From Pseudomonas guineae (GTDB taxonomy: Bacteria > Pseudomonadota > Gammaproteobacteria > Pseudomonadales > Pseudomonadaceae): a stretch of DNA of 64,000 bases. A model generated the notes under the pieces. It had not been told where the DNA came from, ran no database searches, and saw nothing but the letters and a program-made list of their open reading frames with translations. The DNA is taken from positions 1,488,001 to 1,552,000 of the forward strand of contig NZ_FOQL01000001.1 of NCBI RefSeq assembly GCF_900113745.1, given 5' to 3'. The position numbers were made by a program, and so were the translations under genes. Position 1 is the stretch's first letter; each line of letters starts with the position of its first letter. Below, one piece after another: positions 10,124-18,855 of the stretch.

Positions 10124-10155
10124 CTGTCATATGGCTGCAATAATTCCGTTATCTA
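10124..10155 (+). promoter_or_regulatory. Pho box and -10 of phoBR
   Basis: CTGTCAT-ATGG-CTGCAAT at 10124-10141 fits the PhoB consensus of two 7-bp units with 4-bp spacing (second unit 6/7). TATCTA at 10150-10155 lies 8 nt downstream, close to the distance expected when PhoB replaces -35 contacts. This predicts autoactivation of phoB-phoR under phosphate limitation. Confidence 0.75.
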
Positions 10156-10194
10156 ATGCAGTGCATTACAGCGAGATGACTTGAGGTTTGATCC

Positions 10195-10884
10195 ATGGTT
10201 GGCAAGAACATCCTGATCGTCGATGACGAAGCACCGATCCGTGAAATGATCGCCGTGGCCTTGGAGATGGCCGGCTACGAGTGCCTGGAAGCGGAGAACA
10301 CCCAGCAGGCACATGCAATAATCGTTGATCGCAAACCCGACCTGATTCTGCTCGACTGGATGTTGCCCGGCACCAGCGGCATCGAGCTGGCGCGACGGCT
10401 CAAGCGCGATGAGCTGACCAGCGATATTCCGATCATCATGCTCACTGCCAAAGGCGAAGAGGACAACAAAATCCAGGGCCTGGAAGTCGGCGCCGATGAT
10501 TACATCACCAAGCCGTTTTCCCCACGCGAGCTGGTCGCACGCCTGAAAGCCGTGCTGCGCCGCGCCGGTCCTGTCGACAGCGAAGGGCCAATCGAAGTCG
10601 GCGGCCTGCTGCTGGACCCGGTCAGCCACCGTGTGACCATCGACGGTAAACCTGCCGAAATGGGCCCCACCGAATACCGCTTGCTGCAATTCTTTATGAC
10701 TCACCAAGAGCGCGCCTACACTCGCGGCCAGCTGCTCGATCAAGTCTGGGGCGGCAATGTCTATGTTGAAGAGCGCACGGTCGACGTGCACATTCGGCGC
10801 CTGCGTAAAGCCCTAGGCGAGGTTTACGAGAATCTGGTGCAAACTGTGCGCGGCACGGGTTACCGTTTTTCTACCAAGAGCTAG
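10195..10884 (+). CDS. phoB: Phosphate regulon response regulator PhoB
   Basis: DNA-binding response regulator that activates genes behind Pho boxes when phosphate is scarce. The receiver domain (residues 1-120) holds the acidic pocket D10/D11, phospho-acceptor D54, T84 and K106. The C-terminal OmpR/PhoB winged helix contains the conserved [15 protein letters not shown] and VRGTGYRFS. The 229 residues are nearly identical to P. aeruginosa PhoB as I recall it. It is the first gene of the phoB-phoR operon, behind its own Pho box. Confidence 0.98.
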   Translation: MVGKNILIVDDEAPIREMIAVALEMAGYECLEAENTQQAHAIIVDRKPDLILLDWMLPGTSGIELARRLKRDELTSDIPIIMLTAKGEEDNKIQGLEVGADDYITKPFSPRELVARLKAVLRRAGPVDSEGPIEVGGLLLDPVSHRVTIDGKPAEMGPTEYRLLQFFMTHQERAYTRGQLLDQVWGGNVYVEERTVDVHIRRLRKALGEVYENLVQTVRGTGYRFSTKS

Positions 10885-10939
10885 GCAGCGCTGCTATTCG
10901 CACCTGGCAACCATGGATTGATTGGCGGATGAGTTTGAA

Positions 10940-12247
10940 TTGAATCAAGACTGGCGCGGCTCCCTGATACGTCACTTGTTGTTATTGAGCGGTGCTTGCC
11001 TGCTGCTCGGCTTGATCACCGGCGAATACGCCTGGGTTCTGGTGCTCGGCCTGGCCGGCTACCTCGGCTGGCACCTGCAACAACTGCTGCGCCTGCACAA
11101 ATGGCTGCGCACCCGCGAGGGCGATGAAGCACCGCCGGAGGGCTACGGCCTGTGGGGCGAAGTCCTCGACAGCATCTATCATCTGCAGCGCCGCGACCAG
11201 AAAGTCCGCGGACGCTTACAGGCGGTGATCGACCGCGTGCAGGAATCGACGGCCGCGCTAAAAGATGCAGTGATCATGCTCGACCGCGACGGCAACCTGG
11301 AATGGTGGAATATCGCTGCGGAGAAACTCCTGGGCCTGAAAACCCCGCAAGACAGCGGCCAGCAAATCACCAATCTGCTGCGCGACCCGCGCTTTATCGA
11401 CTATTTCGACAACCACAATTACAACGAGCCGCTGGAGCTGCCTTCACCGGTCAATAACCACCTACGGCTGCAGTTTCACATCACCCGCTACGGTAACCGC
11501 GAGCACTTGATGCTGGTGCGTGATATCACCCGGCTGCATCAGCTGGAGCAGATGCGCAAAGATTTCGTGGCTAACGTCTCCCACGAACTGCGCACCCCGC
11601 TCACAGTAATCAGCGGCTACCTGGAAACCCTGCTGGATAACGTCGAAAACGTTAATCCGCGCTGGCTGCGTGCACTGCAACAAATGCAGCAGCAAGGCGG
11701 GCGCATGCAGAACCTGCTCAACGATCTGCTGTTGCTGGCCAAGCTGGAAGCCACCGATTACCCCTCGGACAACCAGCCGGTAGCGGTTGACCTGCTGCTG
11801 CTGAGCATCAAAAACGATGCCCTGGCGCTGTCCGGCGAGCGCCACCACCGCATCAGCCTGGAGGTTGACCCGCACCTCAAACTCAAAGGCAGCGAAACCG
11901 AGCTGCGCAGCGCCTTTTCTAACCTGGTGTTCAACGCGGTGAAATACACCCCGGATGAAGGTGAGATCCATGTGCGCTGGTGGAGTGATGAACAGGGCGC
12001 GCACCTCAGCGTGCAGGACACCGGCCTGGGCATAGAAGCTAAACACCTACCACGCCTGACCGAGCGCTTTTATCGCGTTGACTCCAGCCGCGCCAGTAAC
12101 ACCGGCGGCACAGGCCTGGGCCTGGCCATCGTCAAGCATGTGCTGCTGCGCCACCGCGCGCACCTGGATATCATCAGCCATCTGGGCAAGGGCAGCACCT
12201 TTACCTGCCACTTCCCGCCCCTGCAGATGGTGCGCCGCGGACAGTAA
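10940..12247 (+). CDS. phoR: Phosphate regulon sensor kinase PhoR
   Basis: Membrane histidine kinase partner of PhoB, thought to read phosphate status through PstSCAB and PhoU rather than by direct binding. Order: two N-terminal membrane helices (residues about 8-45), a linker, a PAS domain (about 100-195), a dimerisation domain with H215 in NVSHELRTPLT, then an ATPase domain with N, G1 and G2 boxes (FSNLVFNAVKYT, VQDTGLGIE, GGTGLGLAIVKH). No ATG is available. I use the TTG at 10940, giving the family N-terminus MNQDWRG; the in-frame TTG at 10922 is also possible. It lies 55 bp after phoB. Confidence 0.95.
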   Translation: MNQDWRGSLIRHLLLLSGACLLLGLITGEYAWVLVLGLAGYLGWHLQQLLRLHKWLRTREGDEAPPEGYGLWGEVLDSIYHLQRRDQKVRGRLQAVIDRVQESTAALKDAVIMLDRDGNLEWWNIAAEKLLGLKTPQDSGQQITNLLRDPRFIDYFDNHNYNEPLELPSPVNNHLRLQFHITRYGNREHLMLVRDITRLHQLEQMRKDFVANVSHELRTPLTVISGYLETLLDNVENVNPRWLRALQQMQQQGGRMQNLLNDLLLLAKLEATDYPSDNQPVAVDLLLLSIKNDALALSGERHHRISLEVDPHLKLKGSETELRSAFSNLVFNAVKYTPDEGEIHVRWWSDEQGAHLSVQDTGLGIEAKHLPRLTERFYRVDSSRASNTGGTGLGLAIVKHVLLRHRAHLDIISHLGKGSTFTCHFPPLQMVRRGQ

Positions 12248-12316
12248 CCGCGCCCTACTTGCAAAGCCGGCGGCCAGCCCCCACCCTTTAGCGCTCATCC
12301 ACTACCCGAACCCTGT

Positions 12317-13657
12317 ATGGACCCCTCCCCGAGTTACACCGCCGTCACCTACTTCGCCGATTTCGGCCTGGTTTTATTTGCTCTGTTTCTGGTCTTACTC
12401 AACGGTTTTTTCGTCGCCGCCGAGTTCGCCATCGTCAAGCTACGCTCGACCAAGGTCGAAGCCCTGGCCGCCAAGAACGGCTGGCGCGGGCATATCCTGC
12501 GCACGGTGCACAACCAGCTCGACGCTTACCTCTCCGCCTGCCAGCTGGGTATTACCCTGGCCTCACTCGGCCTCGGCTGGGTCGGCGAGCCAGCCTTTGC
12601 TCACCTGCTCGAACCGCTGCTAACGGCGATCGGCATCGAGTCACCGAAGCTGGTGCATGGCATCGCCTTCTTCAGCGCGTTCTTTATCATTTCCTACCTG
12701 CACATCGTGATCGGTGAGCTCGCCCCGAAATCCTGGGCTATCCGCAAACCCGAGCTGCTGTCGCTGTGGACCGCTGCGCCCTTATACCTGTTCTATTGGG
12801 CCATGTACCCGGCCATCTTTCTGCTTAACGCCAGCGCCAACGCCATCTTGCGCGTGGCCGGCCAAGGCGAACCAGGGCCGCACCATGATCACCACTACAG
12901 CCGCGACGAGCTAAAGCTGATCCTCCACTCCAGACGCGCCAGCGACCCCAATGACCAGGACATGCGCGTGCTGGCCTCGGCCGTCGAGCTGGGCGAACTG
13001 GAAGTGGTGGACTGGGCCAACTCCCGCGAGGATCTGGTGTCCCTGCCGCTCAATGCGGCCCTGGACGAGGTGTTCAGCGTGTTCCGCCGGCACAAGTACA
13101 GCCGCTACCCAATCTGCGACGAGAGCAGCGGCGAGTTTGTCGGCGTGCTGCACATCAAGGACCTACTGCTGCACCTGTCTTTACTGGAAATGCTGCCCTC
13201 GGCGTTGAAACTGGCCGACCTCATGCACCCCATCGAACGCGTCGGACGGCATATGCCGCTCTCGAATCTGCTGGAGCAATTCCGCCAGGGCGGCTCGCAC
13301 TTTGCCCTGGTCGAAGAGGCAGACAGCAAGGTGATCGGCTACCTGACCATGGAAGATGTACTGGAAGCCCTGGTCGGCGATATTCAGGACGAACACCGCA
13401 AGGCCGAACGCGGCATCCTCGCCTATCAGCCAGGCAAGCTGCTGGTACGCGGTGACACGCCGCTGGCCAAAGTCGAGCGCCTGCTCGGGGTCGACCTCGA
13501 CCATGTCGAAGCGGAAACCCTGGCCGGACTGATCTATGAAACCCTCAAGCGCATGCCCGAAGAAGAGGAAGTGCTGGAGGTGGACGGCCTGCGCATCATC
13601 GTGAAAAAGATGAAGGGCCCGAAGATTCTCCTGGCCAAGGTGCTCAAGCTGGACTGA
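12317..13657 (+). CDS. CNNM/CorC-family membrane protein with CBS domains
   Basis: Inner-membrane protein of the CNNM/UPF0053 (hemolysin C-like) family, linked to magnesium or cobalt export in some members. The N-terminal DUF21 domain (about residues 15-200) has membrane helices and the conserved LNGFFVAAEFAIVKLRSTK. A CBS pair follows (about 220-355, e.g. SRYPICDESSGEFVGVLHIK and IGYLTMEDVLEALVGDI), then a CorC_HlyC domain ending in GLRIIVKKMKG. The 446-residue length is typical. It follows phoR on the same strand after 69 bp, as remembered from P. aeruginosa. Substrate not shown by sequence. Confidence 0.88.
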   Translation: MDPSPSYTAVTYFADFGLVLFALFLVLLNGFFVAAEFAIVKLRSTKVEALAAKNGWRGHILRTVHNQLDAYLSACQLGITLASLGLGWVGEPAFAHLLEPLLTAIGIESPKLVHGIAFFSAFFIISYLHIVIGELAPKSWAIRKPELLSLWTAAPLYLFYWAMYPAIFLLNASANAILRVAGQGEPGPHHDHHYSRDELKLILHSRRASDPNDQDMRVLASAVELGELEVVDWANSREDLVSLPLNAALDEVFSVFRRHKYSRYPICDESSGEFVGVLHIKDLLLHLSLLEMLPSALKLADLMHPIERVGRHMPLSNLLEQFRQGGSHFALVEEADSKVIGYLTMEDVLEALVGDIQDEHRKAERGILAYQPGKLLVRGDTPLAKVERLLGVDLDHVEAETLAGLIYETLKRMPEEEEVLEVDGLRIIVKKMKGPKILLAKVLKLD

Positions 13658-13663
13658 GGCGGC

Positions 13664-14533
13664 TCAAACGCTGGCGCTTGATGGGCCACGCCGCCAGCTC
13701 AGTAGGCTGTGGCCAAGCAGCGCAAGGAAAATGATGGCGCCGCCCAGCAGTACCTGATCGCCGGGAACTTCGTCGAGCAACCACCAGACCCATAATGGCC
13801 CGAGTACGACTTCAAGCAGCAGCAACAAGCCCACCTCGGTGCCGCTGATCCTGCGCGGCCCGAGCTGAATCAGCATAAACGCCAGTGGCAGCAGCACCCC
13901 GGCCATAAAGGCTAGGCCGGCCCACTGCGGCGCGCTCAGCGCAGGCGTGCCGCCGAAGGCGAACCCAAGCAGCGACACCAGCAGAGCACCGGGCACCAGC
14001 GATGGGCTCATGTCTACCCGCGGGCGACTGCGCGCCAGGGTGAAGTTACCTGCCAGCAACGTAGCGGACGCCAAGGCCCAGGCGTTGCCAGCCAGGCTAT
14101 TGCCCGGCGAGCGGTCGGCGACGATCAGCAGCACCCCACCGAGGCAGATCAGGATGGCCAGCAGCGTGCGCAGAGCCAAGCGCTCGCCAAGGAAACACCA
14201 GGCCAGAGCGGCGGCAATTAACGGTGCAATGCTGAGAATCAGCAGGGTATTAGCCGCCCCGGCCAGGCTGATAGCCTGGACGAAGCCAAGGGTGCTGATG
14301 CCATAGCACAACGCGCAGCCGATACCGGTCCAGCCGCAACGCCTTGCAGCAGCGGGCAGCTCACTGCGGTAGCGCCAGACCAGCAGCAGGCCCAAACCGA
14401 TTGCCATCAGCAGACCGCGCCAGGCCAAAACCTGCATGGCGTCGGCGTTCAGCCAGCGCAGTACTAGAGCGTCTGGGGACAAGACCAACACCCCAATCGC
14501 GGTCAACAACAACCCTTTCTGTCGTTCCTGCAC
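13664..14533 (-). CDS. DMT superfamily (EamA) transporter
   Basis: Inner-membrane transporter of about ten helices (289 residues) made of two EamA repeats; the second is near the C-terminal half (LEVVLGPLWVWWLLDEVP). EamA proteins move amino acids and related metabolites, often outwards. It starts at a GTG with GGAGAGG 5 nt before, 48 bp after eutA, so it is probably the last gene of the ectoine catabolic transcript. A role in releasing or taking up a pathway intermediate is an inference from position only. It ends 6 bp from the convergent gene before it, without a visible terminator. Confidence 0.8.
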   Translation of the reverse strand: MQERQKGLLLTAIGVLVLSPDALVLRWLNADAMQVLAWRGLLMAIGLGLLLVWRYRSELPAAARRCGWTGIGCALCYGISTLGFVQAISLAGAANTLLILSIAPLIAAALAWCFLGERLALRTLLAILICLGGVLLIVADRSPGNSLAGNAWALASATLLAGNFTLARSRPRVDMSPSLVPGALLVSLLGFAFGGTPALSAPQWAGLAFMAGVLLPLAFMLIQLGPRRISGTEVGLLLLLEVVLGPLWVWWLLDEVPGDQVLLGGAIIFLALLGHSLLSWRRGPSSASV

Positions 14534-14581
14534 CTCAGCCTCTCCATAGCAGCACGCAGGCCGGATGCCTTTGTGCGTCCT

Positions 14582-15370
14582 TCACGCCAATGCGTAGCTG
14601 TCAGTCAGCAAGGTACCGAAACCCCGCGGCCGATGCACACAACCGGCCAGTTGCAGGGCATGCCAGAACATCGCCTGGTTACTGGAGATCACTGGCAAGC
14701 CGAGGCTACGCTCCAGCTCGCCGAGCATGCCTAAGGTGCGTAGGTTGGTGCAGGAGAGAAACAGCGCATCGACCCGCTGGCCAATCAGCAGCTCGCGCGC
14801 CGCCTGCTCGATGGCCGCCTCGGGAATTCGCGGGATTTCGGCATCCTCCAACACACCAAAGGTACCGAAAGCCACTACCTCGTGACCGGCCTGCTGCAGG
14901 CCTTGATAAATCGGGTAATTCACCTCGCCGATGTAAGGCGTAAGCACTGCGATACGGCGCGCATCCAAGCCGCGCAGGGCTGTCTTGACCGCACTCCAGG
15001 GGTTGGTCACGGGTACGCCAGGGTGCGCCTGGTTAATCAGTCGCGTTACCTCTTGCTCACCGATCAGCATGCTCCCGGAGGTGCAGCCAAAGGCCAACAC
15101 ATCCAGCGCCATGCCCGGCACCAGCAGCGCGCTGGACTGGCTCAAGCCTTGGGCCATACCGCGCAGCCCGTCCGGGGTGACCGTCGGGCTGCAGGGCGTG
15201 CGGGTGCTGTACAGCTCGACTCGCTCACCAAGCAGCTGACGCCACTCGTTCTCCAGGGTGAAATCGCTGGCCAACTGCACCAGGCCGATGCGCACACGGC
15301 CATCCTCGTGGGTGCGTACATGCTCGAAGGTCTGCTGCAGGGCTTGGAACTCGGTAAAGGACTCGATCAT
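14582..15370 (-). CDS. eutA: Ectoine utilisation protein EutA (Asp/Glu racemase fold)
   Basis: Member of the aspartate/glutamate racemase, maleate isomerase and arylmalonate decarboxylase superfamily. The paired catalytic cysteines are visible in FGCTSGSMLIGE and LFLSCTNLRTLG. With eutB and eutC it belongs to the set proposed to convert hydroxyectoine derivatives into the ectoine route; the exact reaction is not settled. The ATG at 15370 has a strong TGAGGAGG site 7 nt upstream and lies one base beyond the eutC stop. The frame continues upstream to 15493 inside eutC, which I reject. The product is 262 residues. Confidence 0.85.
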   Translation of the reverse strand: MIESFTEFQALQQTFEHVRTHEDGRVRIGLVQLASDFTLENEWRQLLGERVELYSTRTPCSPTVTPDGLRGMAQGLSQSSALLVPGMALDVLAFGCTSGSMLIGEQEVTRLINQAHPGVPVTNPWSAVKTALRGLDARRIAVLTPYIGEVNYPIYQGLQQAGHEVVAFGTFGVLEDAEIPRIPEAAIEQAARELLIGQRVDALFLSCTNLRTLGMLGELERSLGLPVISSNQAMFWHALQLAGCVHRPRGFGTLLTDSYALA

Positions 15371-15371
15371 G

Positions 15372-16316
15372 TCAAACCTCCTCAAGTAGACGCGCGGCAT
15401 AGTTAGCGATGGCAGTGTCCTGCACACCAGTTCCGGTGAGGTCGCACACCGTAATTTGCTCAGCGCTGCTGCGGGCTTTGCGGCTCTCGGCAATCAGACT
15501 GCCCAGCTCGAACACCTCGCGCTGCAGCGCCGGGGCATGGTGCAGTTCACCAAGGGCGCGAGACTGGCTGAGTCGATCGACCACCAGCACATCGGCATTG
15601 GCCAAGATGGTTGGCTCCAACTCGTTCTTGTGCGGGTTGTCCGAGCCCATGGCGGTGACGTGCACGCCCTTGGGCAGATCGCTCCAACGCAGCACCGGCT
15701 CACGCGACGGGGTGGTGGTGACCACGATATCGGCCTCGGCACAGGCCGCCGCCGCGCTGTTGTGTACCGTCACCATCAAACCGTACTGGTTACGCATATG
15801 CACGGCAAAAGCCTCAGCCTTGCTGGCATCGCGGCTGTGTACATGCACCTCGCGGATCTCGCGCACCAGGCGCAGGGCTGCTACTTGCAACTCGGCCTGC
15901 ACACCCGCACCGATCACCGCGACGCGCTGGGCGTCCTCACGGGCCAGGTGTTTGGCGGCAATGGCGCCAGCCAGCGCGGTGCGGATATCGGTCAGGTAAC
16001 CCTCGTCGAACAACACCGCATCCACCACCCCAGTCTTGGCCGAGAACAGCAGCATCAAGCCGTTGAGGCTGGGCAGACCGAGCGCGGGATTGTCGAAGAA
16101 ACCAGGGCTGATCTTCACTGCAAACCGCGGCCAGCCGCGAATATGCGCGGTTTTCACATCGACCTCGCCGTTACTCTCGGCGATGTTCATGCTGAGGATC
16201 GGCGGCATCGCCACTTCATCACGACCGAGGGCGGCAAAGCCGGCTTCCACCGCCTCCAAGGCGGCTGAGTCGAGCTTGACCTTGGCGGCGATCTGCTCAC
16301 GCTTATAGATGTGCAT
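15372..16316 (-). CDS. eutC: Ectoine utilisation protein EutC (ornithine cyclodeaminase family)
   Basis: NAD-dependent enzyme of the ornithine cyclodeaminase/mu-crystallin family. The Rossmann motif VAVIGAGVQAELQ lies near residue 130, and family stretches DVKTAHIRGWPRFAVK and GYLTDIRTALAGAIAAKHL come before it. In ectoine gene sets it accompanies EutA and EutB and is thought to act on the hydroxylated substrate branch. I use the ATG at 16316, which overlaps the end of eutB by 14 bp and has GGAGAG 7 nt upstream. The product is 314 residues. Tight overlap with eutB and eutA shows one transcript. Confidence 0.87.
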   Translation of the reverse strand: MHIYKREQIAAKVKLDSAALEAVEAGFAALGRDEVAMPPILSMNIAESNGEVDVKTAHIRGWPRFAVKISPGFFDNPALGLPSLNGLMLLFSAKTGVVDAVLFDEGYLTDIRTALAGAIAAKHLAREDAQRVAVIGAGVQAELQVAALRLVREIREVHVHSRDASKAEAFAVHMRNQYGLMVTVHNSAAAACAEADIVVTTTPSREPVLRWSDLPKGVHVTAMGSDNPHKNELEPTILANADVLVVDRLSQSRALGELHHAPALQREVFELGSLIAESRKARSSAEQITVCDLTGTGVQDTAIANYAARLLEEV

Positions 16317-17298
16317 AAGGACGCTCTCCGGCCAGACGGCAGGCTTCGGCAAAGGTGGCGGTGGACAGATTTTGGCCGCTGACCACGAACACCACGCGGC
16401 GCCCGCTCAGGTCCAGTTGATGCTGCTCGACGGCGGCGACACCGACAGCAGCTGCGCCTTCGACCAAGAGCTTTTCTTCGCGCAGGAAATGCAGCATAGC
16501 GCGGGCGATTTGCGCCTCATCGACCTTGTAGCCACGGTCCATGTAGCGCTGAGTCATGGCGAAGCTCCAGGCGTTATCCAGGCCAACACCGCCGCCCAAG
16601 CTATCGGCCAGCGACGCCACCTCGGGCACCTGCACCGGATGGCCGGCGGCCAGGCTGTCGAGCATCGCCGCGCCTTCATTCATGCTCACACCGATTACCT
16701 CGGCGTGAGGGTTGATGGTCTTAACCGCCAAGCCAATACCGGCGATCAGACCACCGCCAGATAAACCGGCAAAAATCAGGTCGGTGTCCGGCTGCTCTTC
16801 CATGATTTCCAGGCCACAGGTGCCTTGGCCGGCGATTACCAGCGGATCGTCGAAAGGCGAGACGTAAGCCAAACCGTGTTCATCACGCAGACGCCGGGCC
16901 TCAACGTCGGCCTCGTCCTGGGCGTCACCGTGGATGACCAAGTCGGCGCCGCTCTGGCGCAGGGCTTCGACCTTGTTATCCGGCACCAAGCGCGAAATAC
17001 ATACCTTGACTGGGATACCCAGGTGCTGACCGGCATAGGCCAGAGCGCGGCCGAAGTTGCCGGTGGACATGGTCACCACGCCACGCTGGCGCTGCTCGGC
17101 ATCAAGGCCGAGCAGCGCGTTGACTGCGCCGCGCAGCTTGAAAGCACCGGTCGGCTGCAGACAATCCAGCTTCAGCCAAGCCTCGCAGCCCCAGCGCCGC
17201 GACAGTGATTCGGAGCGCACCAGTGGCGTGCGCAGAGCCAGGCCAGCAATGCGTTGGCGCGCCCGGTAAATGTCTTGCAGGGTCAGTTCACGTTGCAT
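16303..17298 (-). CDS. eutB: Threonine dehydratase-like PLP enzyme EutB
   Basis: Fold-type II PLP enzyme related to threonine/serine dehydratases. The PLP lysine is K54 in the motif GAFKLRGA. The phosphate-binding glycine loop is GLSGGGLIAGIG, and MSTGNFGRALAYAGQ is the usual SxGNxGxA segment. In the hydroxyectoine branch it is proposed to remove the hydroxyl group of a hydroxylated intermediate. The ATG at 17298 gives 331 residues and has GGGGA just before it; the longer frame to 17361 runs into a terminator-like hairpin. Annotated as threonine dehydratase by similarity alone, but its neighbours argue for ectoine catabolism. Confidence 0.87.
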   Translation of the reverse strand: MQRELTLQDIYRARQRIAGLALRTPLVRSESLSRRWGCEAWLKLDCLQPTGAFKLRGAVNALLGLDAEQRQRGVVTMSTGNFGRALAYAGQHLGIPVKVCISRLVPDNKVEALRQSGADLVIHGDAQDEADVEARRLRDEHGLAYVSPFDDPLVIAGQGTCGLEIMEEQPDTDLIFAGLSGGGLIAGIGLAVKTINPHAEVIGVSMNEGAAMLDSLAAGHPVQVPEVASLADSLGGGVGLDNAWSFAMTQRYMDRGYKVDEAQIARAMLHFLREEKLLVEGAAAVGVAAVEQHQLDLSGRRVVFVVSGQNLSTATFAEACRLAGERPYAHL

Positions 17299-17324
17299 GC
17301 TAATCCCCAGGAAACCGATGAAAC

Positions 17325-17359
17325 CTAAAACGGCCGGAGACTCCTGCGAGTCCCCGGCC
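17325..17359 (-). terminator. Hairpin terminator or attenuator after doeD
   Basis: Arms 17332-17343 and 17348-17359 pair at 11 of 12 positions. On the minus strand the hairpin is followed by GTTTTAGG. It sits between doeD and eutB, so it could lower expression of eutBCA relative to the doe genes. Confidence 0.6.
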
Positions 17360-17376
17360 ACATTGCCTTGAGCGTC

Positions 17377-18783
17377 TTACTTAGCCTGCCAGGCACCGCT
17401 GCTGACCAGCTTGTCGGTGACCTTATTCACCGCACGCTCGGCACGCGCGACGATGTCATCCACCTCTCCTCGGGTGACCACCAGCGGCGGAGCAAACCCG
17501 AGGATGTCACCGTGCGGCATGGCGCGGGCGATCAGACCTTCCTCCATACAGGCAGCCGAGATCATCGGGCCAACCTTGAGGCTGGGATCAAAGTGCTGGC
17601 GCTTGCTACGGTCACTGGAAAACTCCAGAGCTGCCAGCAGGCCGATACCGCGAGCTTCGCCGACCAGCGGATGCTCAGCGAAGGTTTCCTGCATGCGCTG
17701 CTGCAGGTAAGCGCCGGTATCGCGAGCGTTGCCGGTAAGGTTTTCGCGCTCGATGATGTCCAGGTTGGCGATCGCCGCGGCGATGCCAATCGGGTGGCCG
17801 GAGTAGGTGTAGCCATGGCCGATAGCACCATAGGTGTCGGTGCCTTGCTCCAGCACCTGCCATACACGCTCGCCAACGATGACCCCGGAAAGTGGCTGGT
17901 AGGCCGAGGTCAGACCTTTGGCCACGGTGATCAGGTCCGGCTGCATTTCGTAGTACTGCGAGCCGAAATCCACGCCCAAACGCCCGAAACCGCAGACCAC
18001 TTCGTCAGCGATCAAGAGAATGTCGTACTTATCCAGCACCTTGCGGATCTCAGCCCAGTAACCCTGCGGTGGCGGCACGATACCGCCAGTGCCGAGCACC
18101 GGCTCGCCGATCATCGCGGCAACGGTGTCTGGGCCTTCGGCGAGAATCATTTCCTCCAGCTTCTGCGCGCAGTAGCGGGAAAAGTCCAATTCGCTCATGG
18201 CGTCGTCAGGGCGGCGATAGTAGACCGGCGCCACGGTGTGCTTGATGCGTTCTAGCGGCAGGTCGAAGTGGGCGTGGAACACCGGCAGGCCAGTCATGGA
18301 GCCCGAGGCGATGCTCGAGCCGTGGTAACCACGGTCACGCGAGATGACTTTTTTCTTCTCCTTGCGGCCCAGGATGTTGTTGTAATACCAGACCAGCTTG
18401 AGCTGGGTCTCGTTGGCGTCCGAGCCGGACATGCCGTAGTAGACCTTGCTCATGCCCTGGCCGGCGAGTTTGACGATGCGCTCGGACAGCGTGGCCAAGC
18501 CTTCAGTCGTGTGGCCTACATAGGTGTGATAGAAGGCCAGTTTCTTGGCCTGCTCATAGATTGCTTCGGCCATCTCGGTGCGGCCATAGCCGATGTTCAC
18601 GCAGTACAAGCCAGCGAAGCCGTCGATAAATTCGTTGCCCAGCGAATCCTGGATACGAATACCCTTGGCACCGGTAATGATCCGCGCCGGGCTCTCGCCG
18701 TGGGCGTGTTGCTTGAGGTGAGTAGAGGCGTGAAAAACGTTCTGGCGATCGATCTCGATGATCTTCTGGGTGTCGATAGTCAT
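17377..18783 (-). CDS. doeD: Diaminobutyrate aminotransferase of ectoine breakdown
   Basis: Class III PLP aminotransferase, most likely taking the amino group from L-2,4-diaminobutyrate to give aspartate semialdehyde (DoeD). K289 in LITVAKGLTSAYQP is the PLP lysine and D260 in IADEVVCGFGRLG pairs with the pyridine nitrogen. GMSGSDANETQLKL is the phosphate-binding loop. The 468-residue length fits. By sequence alone it would be called an omega-amino acid:pyruvate aminotransferase; the specific function rests on the neighbouring doeC, doeB and doeA. Confidence 0.88.
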   Translation of the reverse strand: MTIDTQKIIEIDRQNVFHASTHLKQHAHGESPARIITGAKGIRIQDSLGNEFIDGFAGLYCVNIGYGRTEMAEAIYEQAKKLAFYHTYVGHTTEGLATLSERIVKLAGQGMSKVYYGMSGSDANETQLKLVWYYNNILGRKEKKKVISRDRGYHGSSIASGSMTGLPVFHAHFDLPLERIKHTVAPVYYRRPDDAMSELDFSRYCAQKLEEMILAEGPDTVAAMIGEPVLGTGGIVPPPQGYWAEIRKVLDKYDILLIADEVVCGFGRLGVDFGSQYYEMQPDLITVAKGLTSAYQPLSGVIVGERVWQVLEQGTDTYGAIGHGYTYSGHPIGIAAAIANLDIIERENLTGNARDTGAYLQQRMQETFAEHPLVGEARGIGLLAALEFSSDRSKRQHFDPSLKVGPMISAACMEEGLIARAMPHGDILGFAPPLVVTRGEVDDIVARAERAVNKVTDKLVSSGAWQAK

Positions 18784-18855
18784 GGCAATGCCCTCAGGTT
18801 ATTCGCGAATGGTGTTGCTGCGGACTTCAGGCGAAGACCGCGCGTTCATGAGTGT

